This document shows, piece after piece, positions 16,525-23,228 of a DNA stretch of 33,530 nt. Position 1 is the stretch's first letter, and each line of letters opens with the position of its first letter. The notes under the pieces are model-generated. The model worked only from the letters and a program-made list of their open reading frames with translations, ran no database searches and was not told the DNA's origin. Source of the DNA: Saprospiraceae bacterium UBA6168 (GTDB lineage: Bacteria; Bacteroidota; Bacteroidia; Chitinophagales; Saprospiraceae); the NCBI GenBank assembly GCA_002435785.1, contig DIUC01000090.1, forward strand, positions 1 through 33,530. Reading direction: 5' to 3'. Position numbers and translations under genes: made by a program.

Positions 16525-17220
16525 TCATTTGTTGAGTAATTCCCTAACTCCCTCAAGCATCAGGCTCGCCCACATCGCATACTGCTTGCCCGATGGGTGC
16601 AGCCCATCTCCCGCCACGAGCGTCGGGTCGTTCAGCCCTTCCCTTGAAATGGGCGTGATGTCGAAATAGCGGACGCCCATCGCCTCGGTGATTTCCCGGT
16701 TGGCGGCGTTGAACGCATCAATGCCAGCACTGATGGAGGCACTTCCGTTGCCGAATGGGGTATAGGCGTAATCGGGGATGGACACCACGAATACCCGCTC
16801 TTTTTTGCCTCCGGCAAAACCAATGGCCTGGTTAAGTAGCGCGGTGAACTCCGGTTTGTAAGCTTCCACGGTTCGGCCCCGGTACTGGTTGTTGACGCCG
16901 ATGAGCAGTGACACCAACGAGTAGGTGCTGTCGGCGGTGAGGTTGGAGCTGGCAATGCCTGCGGCCAGTTCGTCGGTCGTCCAGCCGGTTTTGGCGATGA
17001 TGCGGACATGGCCGATGTCGAAGCCTTCGAGTTGGAGCTTGGCGGCCAATTGCACTGGGAATCGCTCCTTTCCGCCAACGGATTGGCCGATGGTATAGGA
17101 ATCGCCGAGGGCCAAATAAGTTAGGGGCATTTCCTCCACGATGGGCATTCCCTCTTTCTTGTCGCAGGTGGCAGCAAGGAGCGGCACCAAAAGCAGTAAG
17201 GACAGTATTTTGGAAGACAT
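16525..17220 (-). CDS. SGNH/GDSL-type esterase lipoprotein
   Basis: This 231-residue protein has a lipoprotein signal (LLLLVPLLAATC, Cys19). SGNH blocks are present: ALGDSYTIG with nucleophile Ser41, LIGVNNQYRG with the block III Asn, and DGLHPSGKQY with Asp205 and His208. Family members hydrolyse carboxylic esters, for example acetyl groups on sugars or lipids; the substrate is not visible here. It is probably anchored in the outer or inner membrane facing the periplasm. It is divergent from the DUF1080 lipoprotein gene (136 nt between starts), so both may serve sugar-ester or glycoside turnover, which is an inference. Confidence 0.93.
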   Translation of the reverse strand: MSSKILSLLLLVPLLAATCDKKEGMPIVEEMPLTYLALGDSYTIGQSVGGKERFPVQLAAKLQLEGFDIGHVRIIAKTGWTTDELAAGIASSNLTADSTYSLVSLLIGVNNQYRGRTVEAYKPEFTALLNQAIGFAGGKKERVFVVSIPDYAYTPFGNGSASISAGIDAFNAANREITEAMGVRYFDITPISREGLNDPTLVAGDGLHPSGKQYAMWASLMLEGVRELLNK

Positions 17221-17356
17221 AAATCTTTGTTTTTTGAAAAACGGTTTTGTGATTGACTATACGACAAAAAAGCCCCGAATGGGTTTTGAAGAATAGGAAA
17301 ATAACATGGCTGGTTTTGTTTTGTCCTGACTAAATTGCACCCGAAAACACTTCACG

Positions 17357-18187
17357 ATGAACAGCACCAACTTTACACAGACCTTTTTACTTTTCGTCGC
17401 CCTCGCATTTTTTGGCTGTGGGGAAAAACCTGCGCCAAGCCCCAATGGCACTGCCCCGGCTCCCGAACAGAGGGAATGGATTCAACTATTCAATGGTAAA
17501 AACCTTGACGGATGGGATGTCAAGATTGCGGGCTACGACCTCAACGACAACTACCAGAACACTTTCACCGTGTCGGATGGCATGATAAAGGTCGGGTACG
17601 ATGGCTACAAAGCGTTCGAGCAACGTTACGGACACTTGTTTTACAAGCAACCGTTTTCGCACTATCGGTTACGGGTAGAATACCGCTTTGTGGGCGAGCA
17701 GGCTCCCGGCGGCGAGGGTTGGGCGCTCCGCAATAGTGGCGCCATGCTGCATGGCCAGTCCGCAGCCAGCATGACGAAGTACCAGGACTTCCCGATTTCC
17801 ATCGAGGCGCAGTTCCTCGGTGGCGATGGCGTGAATGAGCGGCACACCTCCAACCTCTGCACACCCGGCACCAACGTCGTCATCAACGGCAAGTTGGAGA
17901 CGAACCACTGCATCGAGTCCACCTCCAAGACCTACCACGGCGACCAATGGGTAACGGCGGAGTTCCTTGTGTTGGGCGATTCGCTCATACAGCACATCCT
18001 TGACGGGAAAGTGGTGATGGAGTACAGCAAACCGCAAATCGGCGACGGGGCTGTGAACAACCATGACCCGGCGGTAAAAATTGATGGGAAGCCATTGACA
18101 AGCGGCACGATTTCCTTGCAGAGCGAAAGCCACCCCATCCATTTCAGGAAAGTGGAACTGCTGGATTTGTCGGGGGAGCAACGGTGA
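17357..18187 (+). CDS. DUF1080 lipoprotein (3-keto-disaccharide hydrolase domain)
   Basis: This 276-residue protein has a lipobox FFGC (Cys21) followed by a Pro/Ala-rich linker. The domain shows DUF1080 marks: WIQLFNGKNLDGWDVKIAGY at the start, then FSHYRLRVEYRF, GGEGWALRNSGAMLHGQ, ISIEAQFLGG and TISLQSESHPIHFRKVELLDL at the end. The fold is a concanavalin-like beta-sandwich. Characterised members cleave 3-keto-glycosides after oxidation of the sugar by a partner dehydrogenase; no such partner gene is in the window. A weak -7 candidate, TAAATTGC, lies at 17331-17338, 18 nt before the ATG. Confidence 0.93.
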   Translation: MNSTNFTQTFLLFVALAFFGCGEKPAPSPNGTAPAPEQREWIQLFNGKNLDGWDVKIAGYDLNDNYQNTFTVSDGMIKVGYDGYKAFEQRYGHLFYKQPFSHYRLRVEYRFVGEQAPGGEGWALRNSGAMLHGQSAASMTKYQDFPISIEAQFLGGDGVNERHTSNLCTPGTNVVINGKLETNHCIESTSKTYHGDQWVTAEFLVLGDSLIQHILDGKVVMEYSKPQIGDGAVNNHDPAVKIDGKPLTSGTISLQSESHPIHFRKVELLDLSGEQR

Positions 18188-18245
18188 TTTTGCGCCAAGC
18201 AACGGGTGCGAAAAGTAATATTCAAGCAAACGCAACTTAAAGTAT

Positions 18246-18283
18246 AACTGCATGTTTGCAGTTCGATAGGGTTCGTTTGAACC
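18246..18283 (+). other. Two adjacent short hairpins downstream of the DUF1080 gene
   Basis: AACTGCA-TGTT-TGCAGTT (18246-18263) and GGTTC-GTTT-GAACC (18270-18283) are perfect hairpins 6 nt apart, 58 nt after the DUF1080 stop. There is no clear T run, so I do not call a terminator. They could be a 3' UTR structure or a small RNA end. Confidence 0.45.
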
Positions 18284-18366
18284 AAGCCTAACGCTGACAA
18301 TTCAATTAGCAAAAAGGTTTTTCCTCTTCCTGCCTCCCAAGGTCGAAAGACTTAAAATTTCCAGTT

Positions 18367-18504
18367 AATCTTTGTTGTTTTCGTTTTCATCCTATCGTGA
18401 AAGCGAAGTGCCTGTTGCCAAACGACCCTTTCGGGGGTTAGCGGTCTGAGGGCATTCCCTGACAAGGTTAGATGGGCATTTCATCCATTTTTTCAATTCA
18501 GCTT
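18367..18504 (+). promoter_or_regulatory. Possible long leader of the RRM gene with UUCG-loop hairpin
   Basis: AATCTTTG at 18367-18374 differs from TAnnTTTG at one position. About 130 nt follow before the ATG at 18505, with a hairpin ACCCT-TTCG-GGGGT at 18425-18438 that carries the very stable UUCG tetraloop. Long structured leaders are known for cold-shock genes. The 317-nt gap 18188-18504 holds this, the hairpins at 18246-18283 and no gene I can support. Confidence 0.4.
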
Positions 18505-18750
18505 ATGACCATTTTCGTTTCCAAGCTCAACAACACGACACAAAGCGATGAGTTGCTCAGGATGTTCGGTGCATTCGGCAGCGTAAGCTCCGCAGAGGTC
18601 ATGGTGGACAAAATGACCGGAAGGTCCAAGGGATTTGGTTTTGTGGAAATGGACAGCGACGACGAGGCCAATTTGGCCATCGGGCAACTGCACAATTCAG
18701 ATTTCAACGGGCAGGCGATTACGGTGAAAAAAGCACCTAAGCGCTCCTGA
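18505..18750 (+). CDS. RRM-type RNA-binding protein
   Basis: This 81-residue protein is a single RNA-recognition motif. RNP2 is IFVSKL (3-8), RNP1 is KGFGFVEM (42-49), and the order is beta-alpha-beta-beta-alpha-beta, ending in a basic tail (VKKAPKRS). Small bacterial RRM proteins bind single-stranded RNA, and in several phyla are induced by cold. ATG 18505 gives the standard family start; an ATG at 18472 in frame would add 11 hydrophobic residues that do not belong to the domain. The desaturase gene begins 64 nt downstream on the same strand, so an operon is possible. Confidence 0.95.
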   Translation: MTIFVSKLNNTTQSDELLRMFGAFGSVSSAEVMVDKMTGRSKGFGFVEMDSDDEANLAIGQLHNSDFNGQAITVKKAPKRS

Positions 18751-18814
18751 CGTTGGCCGTTGACCAATTTGGCTGAATGGGGGCCTCGTCACGAACCTAC
18801 AATATTTTAAAATC

Positions 18815-19897
18815 ATGAGGAACATAAAATTCAAGAGCTCTGACAAAATGCAGGCTCAGTTTGCCGCTGCACTTCGTGCAAACGTTGACAATTATTTCAA
18901 GGAAAAAGCGATTTCGCCAAAAGGCAATTGGGGCATGACGCTAAAATCCGCCACTATGCTGGCCATCTATTTATTGCCATTTTTGCTGATTTTGTTTGTG
19001 CCTATGAGTGCTTGGTTGGTGCTGCCGCTGGTGGTCATCATGGGCATCGGCAAGGCAGGCGTCGGCATGGGCGTGATGCACGACGCAGCCCATGGCTCCT
19101 ATTCCCGAAAGCGCTGGGTGAACGACCTGATGAGTGCCAACATGTACCTGCTCGGCGCCAATGTGTTCAATTGGCAAGTTCAGCACAACGTCCTGCACCA
19201 CACCTACACGAACATCGAGGGGATGGACGGCGACATCGCCTCACGTGGCCCCATCCGCTTGTCCGAACATGCGCCAGCCCTGAAGATTCATCGCTACCAG
19301 CACTGGTACGCCTTCTTTCTGTATGGCCTGATGACGCTATCCAAATTGGTGAAGGACTTTACGCAATTGCATGATTTCAACAAATGGGGCCTGACCCGTG
19401 GCCAACGGCGGAATCCGGCGATGGAGGTGGTAAAATTGGTCGTTTTCAAAGCCGCATACCTTTTCGCAGCCATCGGGTTGCCGCTGATGATGACCAATTT
19501 CAACGCCTGGCAGGTGCTAGCGGGGTTCTTCATCATGCACTGGGTGACGGGGGTTATTTTGAGCATCGTGTTCCAGTTGGCGCACGTGGTGGAAGGGGTG
19601 GAGCAGCCCCTCGAAAAAAGCGAAGGCATCATCGAGAACGACTGGATTGTACATGAGCTGCAAACGACTGCCGACTTCGCCCGTGACAACCGCTTTTTGG
19701 GCTGGTACACCGGCGGCCTGAATTTCCAGATTGAGCATCATTTGTTCCCGCATATTTGCCATGTACATTATCGGCACATAGCGCCCATTGTTGAGCGCAC
19801 AGCGAATGAGTATGGCTATCCATATATCGTCAAGCCTACTTTCATCAACGCGCTGGCGTCGCATGTGCAAAGGCTGAAGGAATTGGGTACGGCTTGA
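18815..19897 (+). CDS. Membrane fatty-acid desaturase (front-end/linoleoyl-CoA-like)
   Basis: This 360-residue integral membrane di-iron enzyme has all three histidine boxes: HDAAHGSY (His89, His93), HNVLHHTYTN (His124, His128, His129) and QIEHHLFPHI with Gln305, His308 and His309. The QxxHH form of the third box is typical of front-end desaturases. Hydrophobic pairs lie at about 45-85 and 205-255. It puts a double bond in acyl chains using oxygen and a ferredoxin or cytochrome b5 donor, which raises membrane fluidity. There is no fused cytochrome b5 domain. Position after the RRM gene suggests a joint low-temperature response (inference). Confidence 0.95.
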   Translation: MRNIKFKSSDKMQAQFAAALRANVDNYFKEKAISPKGNWGMTLKSATMLAIYLLPFLLILFVPMSAWLVLPLVVIMGIGKAGVGMGVMHDAAHGSYSRKRWVNDLMSANMYLLGANVFNWQVQHNVLHHTYTNIEGMDGDIASRGPIRLSEHAPALKIHRYQHWYAFFLYGLMTLSKLVKDFTQLHDFNKWGLTRGQRRNPAMEVVKLVVFKAAYLFAAIGLPLMMTNFNAWQVLAGFFIMHWVTGVILSIVFQLAHVVEGVEQPLEKSEGIIENDWIVHELQTTADFARDNRFLGWYTGGLNFQIEHHLFPHICHVHYRHIAPIVERTANEYGYPYIVKPTFINALASHVQRLKELGTA

Positions 19898-20028
19898 TTT
19901 GTGGAAGCTGCTTGGATTTTCTCGTTTGAGGAACGATTGCTGATTTTTGGGGGAGAAAGCACATTTTCAGCCAAATGAGGAAGTCATCCACGGACACTAC
20001 TTCACTTTTGTTTCAGCAAAGAAAAATC

Positions 20029-20062
20029 TTTAAAAACAAATTGTTTTTTAAAAACAAATTGT
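20029..20062. repeat. 16-bp direct repeat, AT-rich, upstream of a promoter
   Basis: TTTAAAAACAAATTGT occurs at 20029-20044 and again at 20047-20062, an 18-bp offset. The first copy and its right flank also form a palindrome, AAAAACAA-A-TTGTTTTT (20032-20048). It sits right against the -7 element at 20065 and overlaps the -33 zone, so it may be an operator or an UP-like element. Confidence 0.65.
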
Positions 20063-20064
20063 AG

Positions 20065-20072
20065 TATATTTG
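20065..20072 (+). promoter_or_regulatory. -7 promoter element TATATTTG
   Basis: This is an exact TAnnTTTG, 30 nt before the ATG at 20103. ATTG at 20040-20043 is a -33 candidate at a 21-nt spacing. Confidence 0.6.
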
Positions 20073-20102
20073 TGGCTCATTGATGTCCAAACCGATGTAG
20101 CC

Positions 20103-20810
20103 ATGAAAAAAACAACCGCCCTTCGCCCGATAGTTGGTTTTGTAAAAGATAATTGGTTCAAGCTGTCCATCACCACATTGATGCTGCTGGCTTGGTACCG
20201 CAAGGACCTCAGCCTTCAGGTGCGCATGGCCGAACCGCCCTTCCAGTTCGAAAAGGCTGAAAAGCCCAAGGAAAAAATAACAGAAGCCGAACCGCTTGCC
20301 GCTGGGCTGCCGCCAAAAATGGGTCGGATGGAAGCCCCAGGCATCAACTTGCCCGGCTTCACGGGCAAACGCCGCACCGAGCTGTCGAGCATTGACGAAG
20401 CCACCCAACACGCCTATTTGACCCGCTTCGCAAAAGTGGCACGGGAAGAGCAAAAGCGATACGGCATACCGGCCAGCATCATTTTGGCCGTGTCCTTGCA
20501 CCAGAGCGCCGCTGGCAAGCGGGACCTTGCCCTCAACGTGCACAACCACTTTGCCATGCCCTGCAACGCCAACTGGAACGGCGCCTGCCGGGAATTTCAA
20601 GGCCATACTTACCGAAAGTATGACTCCGCATGGGCCAGTTTCCGAGATTTCAGCCTTTTTGCAAAAGAGAATTTTGCCCGCCTGCAAGGGGCGGACTACC
20701 AAGCATGGGCACTCGCCCTCGAAGGCGATGGCTTTGCCGAAACCGATGATTTTGCGAAGGAAATAATCGCCATCATTGAAGGATTTCGCCTTGATTCCAT
20801 TGATAAGTGA
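20103..20810 (+). CDS. Membrane-anchored GH73-like glucosaminidase-domain protein, catalytic Glu replaced
   Basis: This 235-residue protein has one N-terminal membrane helix (about 17-32), a Lys/Glu/Pro-rich linker (45-95) and a GH73 (FlgJ/N-acetylglucosaminidase) domain at about 105-235. The recognisable parts are RYGIPASIILAVSLHQSAAGK, NVHNHFAMPC, YRKYDSAWASFRDFSLF, YQAWALALEGDGFAETDDFA and IIEGFRL. Active members have LESGxG or LVESRAG where this one has L-H-Q-S-A-A-G, so the general acid Glu corresponds to Gln134 (codon at 20502). It is therefore probably inactive as a hydrolase and may bind peptidoglycan, unless another residue takes over. ATG 20103 follows the promoter; the frame upstream of it lies in the promoter. 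Confidence 0.87.
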   Translation: MKKTTALRPIVGFVKDNWFKLSITTLMLLAWYRKDLSLQVRMAEPPFQFEKAEKPKEKITEAEPLAAGLPPKMGRMEAPGINLPGFTGKRRTELSSIDEATQHAYLTRFAKVAREEQKRYGIPASIILAVSLHQSAAGKRDLALNVHNHFAMPCNANWNGACREFQGHTYRKYDSAWASFRDFSLFAKENFARLQGADYQAWALALEGDGFAETDDFAKEIIAIIEGFRLDSIDK

Positions 20811-20859
20811 TTGGAAACTGGTGATGGAGCGCCCCAATCACCAGTTACCAATCACCACC

Positions 20860-21822
20860 TCACTTCTTCACCTCCCCGCTCCCAGTGTTGATAATCACCT
20901 GAGCGCTGCCCGTGCCGCCGCTCGGCACGTTCCCGGTACTTTGGATGGTGATGATTTTCTTCAGCACATCGAACCAAAACGGTGCGCCGAGCGAAATGGC
21001 CAATGCCGTGATGAACCAGCCCAGCACCCGCAGCAGCCATGCCTTTGGGCTGACGAACAGGTCGTTGGGTTGCCAACCAAGGCCCAAGATGTTGGAGGTT
21101 TCCTTGAACTCTGCTGTGTTGAGGAAGGTATTGATGGGGTTCTTTTTTTCACCATTTGCCACGGTGTCGGTGGGAGAAGCTGGCGCTGGCAAGGTTTGGT
21201 TGTTGTTGGAGAATGCCGTCGCCAATGCTGCCAGTTTTTGGCGGTTCACGGCGTTCGCATTCAGGTTTTGGTAAATCTGGAAACTGTCGGCGTTCAGTAT
21301 CCCGGCAATGCCCAGCCCCACGAAAAAGGTCACGAACTGCAGGTGCCGCTTGTACCAGCCGCTCGATTGGTACATCACGTCGTCGAACCAAGCCTGCAAC
21401 CGGGACTTGAAGGCCTCTACGGACGTGTGCCCCTCCTCCTTGAACTGCTCCAACACCTGCCGCAACTGGCTCTCCTCCGGCAACCCTTGCAGGAAATCGT
21501 CGGCGGACTGCACCGCTTCGTTTTTCTTTTTCAACACATTGGAGAGGATAGAGGAGAAGTTGGCGGCGCTCAGGTACGCCGGAGCTTGGGACACCCGCAA
21601 GGGCGCTTTGTGCTGCATCAACTGCCGGAACATCGCATTCTGCTTGAACTTGTGGAACACCTCCGGGTTGTCTCGGAACTCCAACAACCGCTTGAGGGCC
21701 TCCTCCATGTAGAACCCCCGCCAGCCCCGCCAGGCCGATACCAGCTCGTTGAAGGTGGTGCCCAACAGGCTAAGGAGCATGAAGGTGAAAATCATTCCGA
21801 CGATAACTTCGAGGATTGCCAT
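20860..21822 (-). CDS. Conserved membrane protein of unknown function
   Basis: This 320-residue protein has predicted membrane helices near residues 4-22 (LEVIVGMIFTFMLLSLLG), 160-178 and 262-282. Between the first two lies a helical cytoplasmic or periplasmic region that includes LQGLPEESQLRQVLEQF and the aromatic SSGWYKRHLQF. The third helix ends in LGAPFWFDVLKK, a motif I recall from uncharacterised proteins in several phyla. The C-terminus is Gly/Ser-rich. The ATG at 21822 starts directly at the first helix and is preferred to the upstream 21927. A near-match -7 element, TACCTTTC, lies on the minus strand at 21858-21865, 35 nt before the ATG. I cannot assign a function. Confidence 0.85.
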   Translation of the reverse strand: MAILEVIVGMIFTFMLLSLLGTTFNELVSAWRGWRGFYMEEALKRLLEFRDNPEVFHKFKQNAMFRQLMQHKAPLRVSQAPAYLSAANFSSILSNVLKKKNEAVQSADDFLQGLPEESQLRQVLEQFKEEGHTSVEAFKSRLQAWFDDVMYQSSGWYKRHLQFVTFFVGLGIAGILNADSFQIYQNLNANAVNRQKLAALATAFSNNNQTLPAPASPTDTVANGEKKNPINTFLNTAEFKETSNILGLGWQPNDLFVSPKAWLLRVLGWFITALAISLGAPFWFDVLKKIITIQSTGNVPSGGTGSAQVIINTGSGEVKK

Positions 21823-22263
21823 TTTTGCAGGGAGGTTTTTATAGTGATAACAGACGGGAAAGGTAGGCAAACCAACTTGTTTCCGATAAATAAGGACAAA
21901 AAAAATCAGGACATTGGCCGAAGCCAAGCCCTGATTTTGACCAATTCGATGGATAGCGTCCTATCTGCTATGCGACTTTGGCCAGCGGGTGTGTTTTTTT
22001 GCCAGCATGTTTAGACCAGCCAGATATAACCGCCATCGTTGTTTTTCGTAGAATTTGCCTCGATTTTTGGGGCATCAACGGGCGGCTTCGCAATGACTTG
22101 TGCTTTATCCAACTGCTTCTTTTTCATAAACGGGGGAGTTTTAATGGTGAAATAACCAACGACTTCATTTGGCTTTCTGGACAAAGTGCCAAATACAATG
22201 CGATAATTATTCCGATAGGGTCATGCAACGTTTTGTTCGCTCAGTTTTATTTTTTTTGTGCCA
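21823..22263. other. 441-nt gap between a membrane-protein gene and a desulfhydrase gene
   Basis: Apart from the minus-strand near-promoter at 21858-21865 and the small minus frame at 22011-22127, I see no gene, strong hairpin or repeat here. The plus-strand start region of the next gene has a run TATTTTTTTTG (22247-22257) that only loosely resembles a -7 element. Confidence 0.5.
22011..22127 (-). CDS. Possible small peptide gene, 38 residues
   Basis: A minus-strand frame from ATG 22127 to TAA 22011 encodes a 38-residue peptide beginning MKKKQLDKAQVIAKPP and ending NNDGGYIWLV. The Lys-rich start, Pro/Ala-rich middle and aromatic Gly-rich end are unlike random translation, and nothing else occupies this interval. 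No promoter match, Cys residues or modification enzyme are seen nearby. Bacteroidota RiPP leaders also start MKKK, but that alone is weak. Confidence 0.4.
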   Translation of the reverse strand: MKKKQLDKAQVIAKPPVDAPKIEANSTKNNDGGYIWLV

Positions 22264-23205
22264 ATGAAAAATTTAGACCTCCTGCTCCACCATCCACCCT
22301 CGCCGCTCCAAACCGTCGAGCACGAGGTGTTTTCGGAACGTGGCCTACAGCTTCTGGTAAAACGGGACGACCTGCTGCACCCGCATGTTTCCGGCAACAA
22401 ATGGCGCAAGCTCAAGCACAACCTCCTCGAAGCCCAACGGCTCGGCCTCACAAGGCTCGTAACCTTTGGCGGGGCATACAGCAATCACCTCGTAGCGGTT
22501 GCGGCAGCTGGTTTAGCCTTTGGATTTGATACGGTGGGTGTGGTAAGCGGAGAACCTTCGAGCAGGGGGAATACGACTTTGAGTTTCGCAAAGGAGTGTA
22601 GGATGGACTTGGTTTTCACGAGCCGGGCGAACATGCGGGACAAACCCGGCCCCGAACTCCTCCAGCTTCTCGGAATCGAAACAGCGGACGCACTCGTGTT
22701 GCCGCAGGGCGGCGCCAACTGCCTCGCCCTGCCCGGCTGCCGGGAACTTGTGGAGGAAACAGTCGCCCAACTCGGACATGCGCCCGATTATTTCATCGTC
22801 CCCTGTGGCACGGGCGCAACGTTGGCGGGCATGCACACTGGCCTGTCAGGCAGTTGCCAAGCACTTGGAGTCGCCGTGCTGAAAGGCGGTTTTTTGCAAA
22901 ATGAAGTGGAAAAACTGTTGGCTGCTTGCGGTGACAAACCAACCTCCAACTGGAAGGTGTTGGACAGTTACCATTTCGGCGGCTACGCCAAATGGACGCC
23001 CGAACTGATTGGCTTCATCAATGATTTCAAGGAAAAAACTGGCATCCCGCTCGACCCGATATACACGGGAAAAGCCTTTTTTGCTGCCGTGGATTTGGCC
23101 GAAAAGGGCTTTTTCCCCGAAGGGACAAGCATCGTGCTGGTTCACACGGGTGGGTTGCAGGGCATCGCTGGCTTCAACGAGCGCTTTGGCAATATCGTGA
23201 GCTAA
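22264..23205 (+). CDS. D-cysteine desulfhydrase / ACC deaminase family protein (PLP enzyme)
   Basis: This 313-residue protein belongs to the fold-type II PLP family. The lysine that binds PLP is Lys46 in SGNKWRKLK. A FGGAYSNHLVAVAAAG loop follows and binds the carboxylate, then GGANCLALPGC and the phosphate-binding VPCGTGATLAGM. The end, VLVHTGGLQGIAGF, is also typical. Members either degrade D-cysteine to pyruvate, H2S and ammonia or open 1-aminocyclopropane-1-carboxylate; which one applies cannot be read from the sequence. It is cytoplasmic. ATG 22264 is preferred to the GTG at 22258. The gene is convergent with the large adhesin gene, 23 nt apart with no clear terminator. Confidence 0.93.
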   Translation: MKNLDLLLHHPPSPLQTVEHEVFSERGLQLLVKRDDLLHPHVSGNKWRKLKHNLLEAQRLGLTRLVTFGGAYSNHLVAVAAAGLAFGFDTVGVVSGEPSSRGNTTLSFAKECRMDLVFTSRANMRDKPGPELLQLLGIETADALVLPQGGANCLALPGCRELVEETVAQLGHAPDYFIVPCGTGATLAGMHTGLSGSCQALGVAVLKGGFLQNEVEKLLAACGDKPTSNWKVLDSYHFGGYAKWTPELIGFINDFKEKTGIPLDPIYTGKAFFAAVDLAEKGFFPEGTSIVLVHTGGLQGIAGFNERFGNIVS

Positions 23206-23228
23206 AATCGTCACCCGTCAATCCAAAA

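Noticed and set aside
18270..18283. tRNA T-arm (GGTTCG...)
   Set aside because: The loop is GTTT, not the seven-base TTCRANY loop, and no acceptor, D or anticodon arms fit around it.
22011..22127. RiPP (lanthipeptide or graspetide) precursor
   Set aside because: The MKKK start is suggestive, but there is no Cys and no dehydratase, cyclase, ATP-grasp or transporter gene nearby, so only a small frame is reported.
23206..23228. Terminator between the convergent desulfhydrase and adhesin genes
   Set aside because: The 23-nt gap has no stem of useful length.
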